A stretch of 64,000 nt of DNA from Mesorhizobium sp. Root157 (GCF_001427385.1 NZ_LMGJ01000005.1:18288-82287); one strand, 5' to 3'. Numbered from the stretch's first letter, positions 43,065-51,941 are shown. Translations and numbers: made by a program. The notes: a model not told the origin generated them from the letters alone.

Positions 43065-43838
43065 ATGAGCGTGTCCCGCAAATCCGAACCCGTCACACAG
43101 CCGCCGAGCGACGGCGTCGCGGCCCTGGACCGCGCCATCGCCATACTTGGCGCCTTCACGGCGTCCGAGCCTTCGCTCGGCCTTGCAGAGATCGCGGCGC
43201 GCACGGGCTTCTACAAAAGTACAATCCTGCGGATTTGCAGGTCCCTGTTGCGGGGACAATTGCTGGAACGATCGGACGACGGCCGTTACCGCGTAGGCCA
43301 GGCGGCGTTTCGGCTCGGAACCCTTTATCAGCGCTCGGTCGTGACGGCTGATGTCCTGCTGCCCGTCATGCGCGATCTGGCGGAATTGAGTTGGGAAAGC
43401 GTCGCGTTCTATGTCCGCGCCGGCGACGTCAGAACGTGCCTGTATCGGGTCGAGTCCAAACACCCGATCCGCTATACGGTGCGCGAAGGCGACATCCTGC
43501 CGCTTGGCGCCGGCTCCGGCGGACGGGTGCTGTCGGCCTTTTCAGGCGAGCCGGGTGCAGAATACGACGCTATCCGCTCGGCATTTTGCTGGCTGTCGGT
43601 CGGCGACCGTGACCCGGAGACCTCAGGTATTTCAGCACCGGTCTTCGGTCCGGGCCGCGCACTCTTGGGAGCCATGACTCTGGCTGGGCCGCGCTCGCGG
43701 GTCGATGAAGCCTTCCTGCGGCGCATGACCCCTCCACTACTAGCGGCGGCGGCGCGCGCGACACGCGCCTTCGGCAACGACGCGCATGATCTCGACGAGG
43801 CGGCCCAACACGCAAAGGCAAAACTCGCGAACGAGTGA
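43065..43838 (+). CDS. IclR-family transcriptional regulator
   Basis: A 257-residue regulator. N-terminal winged helix at about 18-80 (LGLAEIAARTGFYKSTILRICRSLL, then GRYRVG at the wing) and a C-terminal GAF-like effector domain with VRTCLYRVESKHPIRY and the GSGGRVLSAFSG loop. Divergent from tctCBA with a palindromic operator between, so most likely the local regulator. ATG 43065 has GAGG seven bases upstream; ATG 43044 also has AGGAAA ahead. Confidence 0.9.
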   Translation: MSVSRKSEPVTQPPSDGVAALDRAIAILGAFTASEPSLGLAEIAARTGFYKSTILRICRSLLRGQLLERSDDGRYRVGQAAFRLGTLYQRSVVTADVLLPVMRDLAELSWESVAFYVRAGDVRTCLYRVESKHPIRYTVREGDILPLGAGSGGRVLSAFSGEPGAEYDAIRSAFCWLSVGDRDPETSGISAPVFGPGRALLGAMTLAGPRSRVDEAFLRRMTPPLLAAAARATRAFGNDAHDLDEAAQHAKAKLANE

Positions 43839-43945
43839 CGCCAGCGTCAGGACCTGTCAATTTGACTGGAAGGGCGTTCGAGGTGGCGAGAAATGCGAGG
43901 AAAAGCCCGATGAGCGGTGTTGTTCGCCTCGGGCTTCCAAGCAGG

Positions 43946-44488
43946 TCAGTTGAGGCTGTTCCTTTCGAGCAGGATCGTATCGTGCTCGTGGTAGACGGTG
44001 CGCAGCACTTCCCGATAGCCGCATTTTTGCGCAACGTTCAGCGACGCACCGTTTTCAGGATCGATGATGCAAACGGTGCGTGACGGACCGAAAACCTCAT
44101 CACTCCAGGCAACAAATCGGTTGACCACCTCCGTGGCAATTCCCTTGCCGTGAACATCGGAGACAAAGCCCCAGCCTGCCTCGGGAACCCCCTCGATCGA
44201 AGGCACAAGGTCGCGTTTCAAATCATGCAACCCGGCTTCCCCGATAAAGCGGCCGCTGGCTTTTTCCTCGATGGCCCAGAAACCGAAGCCAATCAGCGAC
44301 CACATGCCTGCGTGCCTCAGCAGGCGTTGCCAGCTTTCCTCGCGAGTCCTTGCCCTGCCGCCGATGAAGCGGAAAAAGGCCGGATCGGCCCCCATGGCGC
44401 AATACGCGTCGAAGTCTTCGAGTTTGTGCGGGCGAAGGACCGTTCGCTCCGTTTCCAAGATGGGAGCGCTGGCATGCGAAACCGTCAT
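43946..44488 (-). CDS. GNAT N-acetyltransferase (RimJ/RimL type)
   Basis: A 180-residue acetyltransferase. Opening ILETERTVLRPHKLEDFDAY is the RimJ/RimL-like start; the acetyl-CoA loop is HGKGIATEVVNR (about 113-124), and the C-terminal ENGASLNVAQKCGYREVLR segment completes the fold. Acceptor unknown: protein N-termini or small amines are both possible. Confidence 0.88.
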   Translation of the reverse strand: MTVSHASAPILETERTVLRPHKLEDFDAYCAMGADPAFFRFIGGRARTREESWQRLLRHAGMWSLIGFGFWAIEEKASGRFIGEAGLHDLKRDLVPSIEGVPEAGWGFVSDVHGKGIATEVVNRFVAWSDEVFGPSRTVCIIDPENGASLNVAQKCGYREVLRTVYHEHDTILLERNSLN

Positions 44489-44521
44489 GGAATTCAGTCT
44501 CCAAATGGAAGCAGGCAGGAT

Positions 44522-44752
44522 TCACCCGCGCCAGGCCATGTTCATGTAGACGCCGCCGCGCTGCAATTCGTCCAGCATCTGGTCGATGCGCCTTTGCCGC
44601 GTCTTGCGCTGTTTGGCACTGGCGATCCAGCCGAGATAGTCGTTGCGTTGATAGGCCGGACGCTCGGCATAGGCTTGCGCCAGTGCGTGCGCATCAAGTA
44701 GGGCACGCACGTCATCCGGCATGGGATTGATGGCTCGCTTCAACCCGCTCAT
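44522..44752 (-). CDS. YdeI/OmpD-associated family small protein
   Basis: A 76-residue protein matching the C-terminal helical region of YdeI-type proteins: MPDDVRALLDAH, then RPAYQRNDYLGWIASAKQ, TRQRRIDQMLDELQRGG and the end YMNMAW. It is a compact stand-alone version. Function is not established. It precedes the GNAT gene by 33 bases on the same strand. Confidence 0.75.
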   Translation of the reverse strand: MSGLKRAINPMPDDVRALLDAHALAQAYAERPAYQRNDYLGWIASAKQRKTRQRRIDQMLDELQRGGVYMNMAWRG

Positions 44753-44871
44753 GGATCAAAGGTAGCCTGTCAGGAGATGGCGTCAATGTGCGCCAATCCG
44801 CATTCGGCGCATGGGCTTTTCAATAACGGCTGCTAGTTTACGGCCGGTTCAAAGCCAAGCTGGAGCAAGCC

Positions 44872-45327
44872 ATGGACACGACCGAACTCATACTCGCAAT
44901 CCTGCATCATCTTCTGGTGTTTTCGCTGGCAGGCATCATCGCGGCGGAATTCGTGCTGGTGCGCAACACCATGGACGCCTCGACCATAAGGCGGCTCGCG
45001 CGCATCGACCGCCACTACGGCATGATTGCAATGCTGGTCATCCTCGCCGGCGCGGCACGCGTCGTCTACGGCCTCAAGGGGTGGGAATTCTACGTCTACA
45101 ACTGGGTGTTCTGGGCAAAGATGGTCGCCTTCGCCATCGTCGGAATTCTGTCCATCAAACCGACCAGGCGCTTCATCGCGTGGAGCCGCCAAACTGCCGC
45201 CGATGCCGCCTTCAATGTGCCGGCTGGCGAGCTTGCGGCGGTGCGCAAGACCATTCTGGCGCAAGCGATCGTCTTCCTGCTCATCCCGATCTTCGCGGCG
45301 GCAATGGCGCGCGGCTTCGGTCTATAA
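44872..45327 (+). CDS. DUF2214 membrane protein
   Basis: A 151-residue protein with four predicted membrane helices: about 4-24, 50-70 (MIAMLVILAGAARVVYGL), 82-100 and 128-146. It opens with ILAILHHLLVFSLAG, including paired His residues, as in DUF2214. No function is known. Its last six bases overlap the convergent nth gene. Confidence 0.85.
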   Translation: MDTTELILAILHHLLVFSLAGIIAAEFVLVRNTMDASTIRRLARIDRHYGMIAMLVILAGAARVVYGLKGWEFYVYNWVFWAKMVAFAIVGILSIKPTRRFIAWSRQTAADAAFNVPAGELAAVRKTILAQAIVFLLIPIFAAAMARGFGL

Positions 45328-46128
45328 GGCTTCCGCCGCCATCTGATCCAGCGTTGCGATCTCGACAAGCGGCGCCGGTATGCTGGTGGTCCTTTCCGCC
45401 GCCTTGCAGATGTCGGCAATGACGCAGGAAGGGCAATCGGGCTTGCGCGCCTTGCAGACATAGCGTCCGTGCAGGATCAGCCAGTGATGCGCATGACGCA
45501 TGAACTCGTCCGGGATGATCTTGACCAGCCCCCGCTCGACCTGTTCGGGCGTTTTGCCCGGAGCCAGCCCCAAGCGATTGCCGATGCGCAGGATGTGGGT
45601 ATCGACGGCCATCGTATGCTGCCCAAAAGCCATGTTGAGCACGACATTGGCGGTCTTTCGCCCGACGCCCGGCAGCTTGACCAGCGCCTCGCGGTCGTCA
45701 GGCACCATGCCGCCGTGATCGCGGATGAGAGCTTCGGATAGCGCGATCACGTTCTTGGCCTTGTTGCGCCACAGGCCGATGGTGCGGATGAACTCGCCAA
45801 CCCTGGCTTCGCCGAGGGCCAGCATCTTTTGCGGCGTATCGGCAACCTTGAACAAGGAGCGCGTCGCCTTGTTGACACCAATATCGGTCGCCTGCGCCGA
45901 CAACACCACGGCGACCAGCAAGGTGTAGGCATTGACATGTTCCAACTCGCCTTTGGGCTCCGGCCTCTGCACCGAAAAGCGCCGGAATATCTCATGCACT
46001 TCGGCCGCACTGTAGAGCGACTTCGAGCGGACCGGACGGAAACGGGGCCTGGCCTTTGGCGTGGTGCGTGGGGCCAGTGCATGTCCTTCTTTGGATACAG
46101 GTCGATCTTTTGACTTGGGCTTGGTCAT
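45322..46128 (-). CDS. nth: Endonuclease III (DNA glycosylase/AP lyase)
   Basis: A 268-residue base-excision repair enzyme for oxidised pyrimidines. The helix-hairpin-helix LVKLPGVGRKTANVVLN contains the catalytic Lys, followed by AVDTHILRIGNRLG with the catalytic Asp. The [4Fe-4S] loop is CX6CX2CX5C in CKARKPDCPSCVIADIC. A basic N-terminal extension of about 45 residues precedes the core. ATG 46128 follows AGGAAGGG; the frame upstream is a shadow. Confidence 0.96.
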   Translation of the reverse strand: MTKPKSKDRPVSKEGHALAPRTTPKARPRFRPVRSKSLYSAAEVHEIFRRFSVQRPEPKGELEHVNAYTLLVAVVLSAQATDIGVNKATRSLFKVADTPQKMLALGEARVGEFIRTIGLWRNKAKNVIALSEALIRDHGGMVPDDREALVKLPGVGRKTANVVLNMAFGQHTMAVDTHILRIGNRLGLAPGKTPEQVERGLVKIIPDEFMRHAHHWLILHGRYVCKARKPDCPSCVIADICKAAERTTSIPAPLVEIATLDQMAAEAL

Positions 46129-46150
46129 GCCCTTCCTATAGTATCGCCGC

Positions 46151-46645
46151 ATGACCGAGACAAATGCCGACTTCGCCGCTGACGAACCCTTCTTCAAGGC
46201 GCTTCTGACGCCGCACAGGTCGCTCGGCCGCACCGGTTTCACGATCCTGATCGGCGCGCTGCTGTTCAGTTGGGCGATCACCGGCGCGTTCTTCCTGGCC
46301 CATGGCGCCTGGCCGGTGTTCGGTTTTTTCGGGCTGGACGTGCTCGCCGTGTATGTCGCGTTCCGCCTCAACTATCGTGCCGCCCGCGCGCTCGAAGAGG
46401 TGTCGGTGTCACGCACCGCGCTCGATATCCGCAAGGTCGCCCCTTCCGGCAAATCGGAAGCACACCATTTCAATCCGTTCTGGGCCCGCTTCTCGGTGGC
46501 GCGCCATTCCGAGATCGGTATTACCCAAATGGCCGTGGAAGCCCGTGGCCAAAGCGTGCCGATCGGCGGCTTCCTCAATCCGGACGACCGCGAAAGCTTC
46601 GCAACCGCCTTTTCGCGCGCGCTGGCGAAAGCGAAAATGCGCTGA
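46151..46645 (+). CDS. DUF2244 membrane protein
   Basis: A 164-residue protein with two membrane helices (about 30-48 and 52-74) and a cytosolic beta-rich C-terminal half containing FNPFWARFSV and LNPDDRESFATAFSRAL, the DUF2244 hallmarks. Role unknown; it often lies beside nth in alphaproteobacteria, as here, divergent by 22 bases. Confidence 0.85.
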   Translation: MTETNADFAADEPFFKALLTPHRSLGRTGFTILIGALLFSWAITGAFFLAHGAWPVFGFFGLDVLAVYVAFRLNYRAARALEEVSVSRTALDIRKVAPSGKSEAHHFNPFWARFSVARHSEIGITQMAVEARGQSVPIGGFLNPDDRESFATAFSRALAKAKMR

Positions 46646-46722
46646 ATATTCCGCGTCCTTGCAGGAAACGGGTGGAGAAAGCTCCTCATCCCAACGATAT
46701 TGGCATTCAAGGAGAAAATCCC

Positions 46723-47619
46723 ATGAACGCCCAGACCCAGATGAAGCCATCCGCCATTCTCGAAAAGGACATCACGCCTTCGGGCAACGACTACGAGGTC
46801 GTGCGCAAGGCGATTGAAAAGATCAGCCTCGACTACCGCGACCAGCCTTCCCTCGAGGCACTGGCCGAAGCGGTCGGCGAGACGCCGACCGGCTTGCAGA
46901 AGCTGTTCACGCGCTGGGCCGGCCTGTCGCCCAAGGCATTCCTGCAGGCGGTGACGCTCGATCATGCCCGCAGGCTATTGGATTCGGGCCTACCTCTGCT
47001 GGAAGCTTCGCTCGAGGTCGGCATGTCGGGGCCCGGCCGCCTGCACGACCTGTTCGTGACCCACGAGGCGATGTCGCCCGGCGACTACAAGACCCGCGGC
47101 GCGGGGCTCACCATCCGCTACGGCTATCACATCTCGCCCTTCGGCATTGCGCTGATCATGGTCACCGACCGCGGCCTCGCCGGCCTGTCGTTCAACGATC
47201 CGGGCGAAGAACAAGTCGCCTTCGCCGACATGTCGGGCCGCTGGCCAAACGCCAACTATGTCGAGGACATGGGCGCTACCCAGCCCTATGCGGCGCGCAT
47301 CTTCGATCCGACGCGCTGGCGGAACGACCAGCCATTGCGCGTCGTCATGATCGGCACGGATTTCCAGGTCCGCGTCTGGGAAGCGTTGCTCAGGATTCCC
47401 TTGGGCCAAGCCCGCACCTACTCCGCCCTTGCCGCCGATATCGGCGAACCGAAGGCCTCACGCGCCGTGGGGGCTGCCTGCGGCGCCAATCCGATCTCCT
47501 TCGTGGTGCCCTGCCACCGGGCGCTGGCAAAGTCGGGCGCGCTGACCGGCTACCACTGGGGCTTGACCCGCAAACGGGCGATCCTTGGCTGGGAAGCGGG
47601 GCAACTGACTGCCGGTTGA
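46723..47619 (+). CDS. Ada-like protein: AraC HTH fused to O6-methylguanine-DNA methyltransferase
   Basis: A 298-residue fusion. Residues about 25-125 are an AraC-type helix-turn-helix pair (LEALAEAVGETPTGLQKLFTRWAGLSPKAFLQ). The C-terminal part is the suicide methyltransferase with the acceptor cysteine in FVVPCHRALAKSGALTGYHWG (PCHR near 262) and the helix QVRVWEALLRIPLGQARTYS. The zinc-binding methyl-phosphotriester domain of enteric Ada is absent, so it cannot be activated in that way. AAGGAG lies eight bases before the ATG. Preceded by the DUF2244 gene, 77 bases away. Confidence 0.9.
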   Translation: MNAQTQMKPSAILEKDITPSGNDYEVVRKAIEKISLDYRDQPSLEALAEAVGETPTGLQKLFTRWAGLSPKAFLQAVTLDHARRLLDSGLPLLEASLEVGMSGPGRLHDLFVTHEAMSPGDYKTRGAGLTIRYGYHISPFGIALIMVTDRGLAGLSFNDPGEEQVAFADMSGRWPNANYVEDMGATQPYAARIFDPTRWRNDQPLRVVMIGTDFQVRVWEALLRIPLGQARTYSALAADIGEPKASRAVGAACGANPISFVVPCHRALAKSGALTGYHWGLTRKRAILGWEAGQLTAG

Positions 47620-47703
47620 AATACCCGGCTTTGCACGCGCCATATTTCCAATCCGCTTCCCACGCGATAAGCCTTCAGGAAACCCCTGGAGGCTTTCTCG
47701 TCC

Positions 47704-48600
47704 ATGATCATCGTCATCGGCTCGATCAACCTCGACCTGATTGCCAATGTCGAGCGCCTGCCCGCTCCCGGCGAAACGCTGCAAGGAACCAGCTTCGCCA
47801 CGGCTCCCGGCGGCAAGGGCGCCAACCAGGCGTTGGCTGCGGCACGAGCCGGGGCTGACGTGCGCATGATCGGCGCAGTCGGCAAGGACAGCTTCGCTGC
47901 CGAGGCGCTTTCCCTCCTGCAAACCGGCAAGGTCGACCTGACCGGCGTGATGGAAAGCTCCGCTTCGACCGGAACAGCCCTGATCCTGGTTGGCGGCGAT
48001 GGCGAGAACATGATCGCGGTCGTGGCCGGCGCCAATGGCGCCGTGCTGCCGGGCGACCTAGCCAAGGCACGCCTCGGCAAGGGAGATATCGTGCTTCTCC
48101 AACACGAAATCCCACTGAACACGGTGGAGGTCGCGCTCGATGCCGCGCGAGAGGCGGGCGCAGTCAGCGTGCTCAACACAGCCCCTTACCGCGGCGAGGC
48201 GGCGACCTATCTGGCCAAGGCCGATTATGTCGTCGCCAACGAAACCGAGTTCGACCTGAACTGCGCCTTGCTGAAACTTAGCGGCGGCGACCGCGCCGAG
48301 CGCATGCGCGCGTTCGCTACCCGGACCGGCCATGCAGTCGTTGTCACCTTGGGCGGCGACGGCGTGCTGGCCGCCACTCCCGATGGCTTCCGTCAGGTGC
48401 CGGCGCTCAAGATAACGCCCGTAGATACGGTCGGGGCCGGTGACACGTTCTGCGGCTATTTCGCAGCAGCGCTTGCCGCCGGCTTGCCTCTGGAACAGGC
48501 GTTGAGGCGCGCGGCTGCGGCAGGTTCGCTGGCGTGCCTGAAGCCGGGCGCCCAGCCGGCAATCCCGCTGGCAGCCGATGTGGACAAGGCTATTGGCTAG
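47704..48600 (+). CDS. rbsK: Ribokinase
   Basis: A 298-residue PfkB-family kinase. N-terminal IVIGSINLDLIANVERLPAPGETL and GGKGANQALAAARAGADV are the ribokinase opening and substrate loop; the catalytic base is in VDTVGAGDTFCGYFAAAL near 250. Phosphorylates ribose, which the nucleoside hydrolase and phosphorylases encoded nearby would release. Ends four bases before the amidase start. Confidence 0.92.
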   Translation: MIIVIGSINLDLIANVERLPAPGETLQGTSFATAPGGKGANQALAAARAGADVRMIGAVGKDSFAAEALSLLQTGKVDLTGVMESSASTGTALILVGGDGENMIAVVAGANGAVLPGDLAKARLGKGDIVLLQHEIPLNTVEVALDAAREAGAVSVLNTAPYRGEAATYLAKADYVVANETEFDLNCALLKLSGGDRAERMRAFATRTGHAVVVTLGGDGVLAATPDGFRQVPALKITPVDTVGAGDTFCGYFAAALAAGLPLEQALRRAAAAGSLACLKPGAQPAIPLAADVDKAIG

Positions 48601-48604
48601 CAAC

Positions 48605-50065
48605 ATGAGCATCATATCTCCGCCGACAAAGCACGACATCCCGCAGGCCGATGCGGTTTGCCGTATGCCGGCGGTGGAATTGGCGGCAGCGATCAGGCAT
48701 CGCGCCCTTTCGGTCCGGGAGGTGGTCACGGCTTTTCTCGACCGCATCGAGGCGGTCAATCCCAAGGTCAACGCCATCGTCTCGCTCCGCGACCGCAACG
48801 ATATCCTGCGCGAAGCCGATGCAGCCGACCTTCATCTGGCCGGGGGCGGTGAGCCCGGACCTCTGTTCGGCCTGCCCATCGCGATCAAGGATTTGGCGCT
48901 TACCAAGGGTTTGCGCACGACGTTCGGTTCGCTGATCTTCGCCGATTTCGTGCCGGATCAAGACGAAATTTTCGTCGAGCGAATCCGCAATGCCGGCGCC
49001 ATCATCATTGGCAAGACCAACGTGCCGGAATTCGGGCTCGGCTCCAACACCTACAATCCGGTGTTCGGACCGACCTTGAACGCTTTCGATCCGGCCCTGA
49101 CGGCAGGCGGTTCGAGCGGCGGCGCTGCTGTGGCGCTCGCCCTCGACATGCTGCCGCTGGCCGACGGAAGCGATTTCGGCGGTTCGCTGCGCAATCCGGC
49201 CGCCTACAACAATATCTTCGGCTTCCGCCCCTCGCAAGGCTTGGTGCCTGCGGGTCGCAGCCCGGATTTGTTCTACGCCCAGATGGGCGTGGAAGGGCCG
49301 ATGGGCCGCAGCGTCCGCGACATGGCACTGCTGCTTGATGTGCAGTGCGGCTACCATCCGCTAGCACCGCTCTCCTACGTTCATCCAGCTTCGTTCCTCG
49401 TCGAACTGCGGGAACCTGCTTTGCAGGGCCATATCGGCTGGCTGGGCGACCTCGGCGAACATTTGCCGCTGGAGACCGGCATCCTCGACCTGTGCGAAGC
49501 GGCGTTGGCCCGCTTTCCGGGCGCTTCAACCGAGCCACTGCTGCCGGAGTTCGATTTCGAAGCCCTGTGGCAGGCATTCGTCACATTGCGACAGGCATCG
49601 AGCGGTTCGGCGCTCAACGTTCTTTGTGGCGATCCGGCCCGTCGCCGCTTGCTGAAGCCCGAAGCAATATGGGAGGCCGAGCGCGCGCGAAACCTGACGG
49701 CTCCGCAAATCTATGCCGCCTCGGTCACCCGTTCGGCCTGGTACCGGACCCTGTTGTCGCTGTTTGAGCGGTTCGATCTGCTGGCATTGCCGACTGCGCA
49801 GGTGTTCCCGTTCGATGGGGCCATGCATTGGCCGAGCGAATTAGCCGGACGCGCCATGGACAGCTACCATCGCTGGATGCAGGTTTCGGCGTTCGCCACG
49901 CTTGGCGGCTGTCCGGCTGTCAACGTGCCGGTGGGGTTCGACGAGCAAGGCAGGCCGATGGGCATGCAACTGATCGGGCCGCCACGCGGCGATCTGGCGG
50001 TACTCAAGGCTGCCGCTGCCTACGAGACCGTCTTGCCGTGGCAAACAGGCGCCCGACCTGCCTGA
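48605..50065 (+). CDS. Amidase-signature family amidase
   Basis: A 486-residue hydrolase with the Ser-cisSer-Lys triad: Lys in GLPIAIKDLALTKG (near 90), cis-Ser in LTAGGSSGGAAVALALDM (near 167), nucleophile Ser in DGSDFGGSLRNPAAYNN (near 190). Not a GatA: no amidotransferase partner is present and it is co-oriented with ribokinase, 4 bases away. Substrate amide unknown. Confidence 0.88.
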   Translation: MSIISPPTKHDIPQADAVCRMPAVELAAAIRHRALSVREVVTAFLDRIEAVNPKVNAIVSLRDRNDILREADAADLHLAGGGEPGPLFGLPIAIKDLALTKGLRTTFGSLIFADFVPDQDEIFVERIRNAGAIIIGKTNVPEFGLGSNTYNPVFGPTLNAFDPALTAGGSSGGAAVALALDMLPLADGSDFGGSLRNPAAYNNIFGFRPSQGLVPAGRSPDLFYAQMGVEGPMGRSVRDMALLLDVQCGYHPLAPLSYVHPASFLVELREPALQGHIGWLGDLGEHLPLETGILDLCEAALARFPGASTEPLLPEFDFEALWQAFVTLRQASSGSALNVLCGDPARRRLLKPEAIWEAERARNLTAPQIYAASVTRSAWYRTLLSLFERFDLLALPTAQVFPFDGAMHWPSELAGRAMDSYHRWMQVSAFATLGGCPAVNVPVGFDEQGRPMGMQLIGPPRGDLAVLKAAAAYETVLPWQTGARPA

Positions 50066-50067
50066 AC

Positions 50068-51009
50068 CTACAACCTGCCCAGCCTTTCTGTCAGCAGCGC
50101 AAAGAAACCATCGGAATCGATGTGACGCATGACCAGCGCATTCTTCGGCCGCTTGGTCACGCCCCACCAGTCGATGACGGTCATGCCCATGGTGAGTTCC
50201 GAAGCGGTTTCCACCGTGACATTGCAAGAACGGCCCTTGAACAGGTCCGGCTTCAACAAATAGGCGATGACGCAAGGGTCGTGCAGCGGGCCGCCGTCGG
50301 TGCCGTACTTCTCCTCGTCGAATCGCTCGAAGAACTCCAGCATCTGTGCGGTTGCTTCTCCGACCCTTGTGCCAAGCGCGCGAATGGCTTGGGTCCGTTT
50401 CGCCGACGTCAGCGCCTTGTGGGTGACGTCGAGCGGCATCATGACGATCGGCACGCCGGATCGCAGCACAATATCGGCGGCGTGAGGATCGACATAGATG
50501 TTGAATTCCGCCGCTGGGGTGACGTTCCCGCCTTCGAAGAACCCGCCGCCCATCAGCACGATTTCCTTGATGCGCGGCGCGATTTTAGGCTCGCGGATCA
50601 AGGCCAGCGCGATGTTGGTGAGAGGCCCCAGCGGGCAGAGCGTGATGGTGCCGCTTTCTTCGTGCATCAATGTGCGCACGATGAAATCGACCGCATGCTC
50701 GTCCTGCAGCTTCATCCTGGGTTCCGGCAGTTCCGGCCCGTTCAGCCCGGTCTTGCCGTGCACTTCCTCGGCAGTGACGAGATGGCGCATCAGCGGCCTG
50801 ACCGCGCCCGCATAGACCTTGATCTCAGGCCGCCCCGCCAGTTCGCAGATCTTGCGTGCATTCTTTTCGGTGAGTTTCAGCGGCACGTTGCCTGCGACAG
50901 CCGTGATACCGGTCACTTCAAGCTCAGGGCTTCCCAGCGCCAGCATGATGGCGACGGCATCGTCCTGGCCGGGGTCGGTGTCGATGATGATCCTGCGTTT
51001 CTGGGACAT
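50068..51009 (-). CDS. Nucleoside hydrolase (IUNH family)
   Basis: A 313-residue calcium-dependent nucleoside N-ribohydrolase. The metal-binding IIDTDPGQDDAVAI is at residues 7-20, LCPLGPLTNIALAL at about 125-138, and the late HDPCVIAYLL supplies the active-site His/Asp. It releases ribose that ribokinase can use; the pair sits within 3.3 kb here on opposite strands. Start 51009 chosen; the frame to 51123 lacks support. Converges on the amidase gene with two bases between stops. Confidence 0.92.
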   Translation of the reverse strand: MSQKRRIIIDTDPGQDDAVAIMLALGSPELEVTGITAVAGNVPLKLTEKNARKICELAGRPEIKVYAGAVRPLMRHLVTAEEVHGKTGLNGPELPEPRMKLQDEHAVDFIVRTLMHEESGTITLCPLGPLTNIALALIREPKIAPRIKEIVLMGGGFFEGGNVTPAAEFNIYVDPHAADIVLRSGVPIVMMPLDVTHKALTSAKRTQAIRALGTRVGEATAQMLEFFERFDEEKYGTDGGPLHDPCVIAYLLKPDLFKGRSCNVTVETASELTMGMTVIDWWGVTKRPKNALVMRHIDSDGFFALLTERLGRL

Positions 51010-51040
51010 TTCAATTCCTTGTGCAGCGAAACCGTGGCCG

Positions 51041-51069
51041 CTTGAACTTGTCGGCGCGGCGGACCATAT
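51041..51069 (+). promoter_or_regulatory. Candidate promoter of hsp20
   Basis: CTTGAA (51041-51046) and CCATAT (51064-51069) are 17 bases apart, 69 bases ahead of the Hsp20 ATG. This fits both the rhizobial sigma-70 pattern (CTTGAC-N17-CTATAT) and, more loosely, heat-shock sigma-32 promoters. Confidence 0.45.
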
Positions 51070-51137
51070 CAACAACAAACGGAAAAATGCCAACAGGGTT
51101 TTTTCGGACGATGTCGCTCTCAAGAGGACAGGAAGTG

Positions 51138-51563
51138 ATGACTCGAATGACGCCCTTTTCCAGCCCGCTTCTGCTGGGCTTCGATGCGATGGAAAAGACG
51201 CTGGAGCGCTTGGCGAAATCCGGCGACGGCTATCCGCCCTACAATATCGAACGCCTGCGTGGAACCGATGGCGCCGCTGAACGGTTAAGGATCACGCTGG
51301 CGGTGGCAGGCTTTGCTGAGAGCGACCTGGACGTCACCACCGAGGAAAGCCAGTTGGTCGTGCGTGGCCGCCAAAGCGACGACACAGAGCGCGATTTTCT
51401 CCACCGTGGCATCGCCGCACGCCAATTCCAGCGCTGTTTCGTGCTGGCCGACGGCATGCGCGTCATCGCGGCGGAACTGAAGAACGGTCTGTTGTCGATC
51501 GACCTGGACCGCCCGGAGGCCGAAAGACTGGTACGAAAAATAAACATATCGGTGAAAGACTGA
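51138..51563 (+). CDS. Small heat shock protein, Hsp20 family
   Basis: A 141-residue alpha-crystallin-domain chaperone of the IbpA type. PPYNIERL opens the domain (about 36), LRITLAVAGFAESDLDV and VVRGRQ follow, and the ending has LKNGLLSIDLDRPE, the conserved G-x-L motif. The N-terminal SSPLLLGFDAMEKTLERL is typical of rhizobial class A Hsp20. AGGA sits upstream of the ATG. Followed by the DUF1150 gene, its usual rhizobial companion. Confidence 0.93.
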   Translation: MTRMTPFSSPLLLGFDAMEKTLERLAKSGDGYPPYNIERLRGTDGAAERLRITLAVAGFAESDLDVTTEESQLVVRGRQSDDTERDFLHRGIAARQFQRCFVLADGMRVIAAELKNGLLSIDLDRPEAERLVRKINISVKD

Positions 51564-51626
51564 TCTTTGCCGATGGCTCTCAGGCGAGACGGCCAATGTT
51601 GGCGCCTCGCGGATAGGAGGCTTGAA

Positions 51627-51896
51627 ATGACCAGGACTGCTGCAAGAAGCATCGAGAAAATGGCCATGACCAACGGTGAATTCGCCCATCTCGGCGAAGG
51701 GTCGGTGGCTTACTTGAGAAAAGTGTCGAGCGACGACCTGCGCGGGCGCTTTCCCGGCCTCGACGAAATAGCACCCGGCATGGAGCTTTGGGCTCTCTTT
51801 TCTGCCAACGGCCAGCCCATTCTTTTGTCGGATGCGCGTGATCGCGCCCTGGCCGGCGCCATGGAAAACGACCTGACCACGGTCGCGATCCATTAG
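51627..51896 (+). CDS. DUF1150 protein
   Basis: An 89-residue protein matching DUF1150: FAHLGEGSVAYLRKV, then FPGLDEIAPGMELWALFSANGQPILLSD. GGAGG lies six bases before ATG 51627. The gene lies 63 bases downstream of hsp20, a conserved pairing in Hyphomicrobiales, so a stress-related role is possible but unproven. Confidence 0.88.
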   Translation: MTRTAARSIEKMAMTNGEFAHLGEGSVAYLRKVSSDDLRGRFPGLDEIAPGMELWALFSANGQPILLSDARDRALAGAMENDLTTVAIH

Positions 51897-51920
51897 AGAT
51901 GCGCTGGTGCGCAACGAAAG

Positions 51921-51941
51921 AGGGCCGCTGTCGGCGGCCCT
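51921..51941. terminator. Hairpin between convergent DUF1150 and ptsN genes
   Basis: AGGGCCGC (51921-51928) and GCGGCCCT (51934-51941) form a perfect eight-base stem with a five-base loop. No good T tract follows on either strand, so it is a weak terminator call based mainly on its position between convergent genes. Confidence 0.45.
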
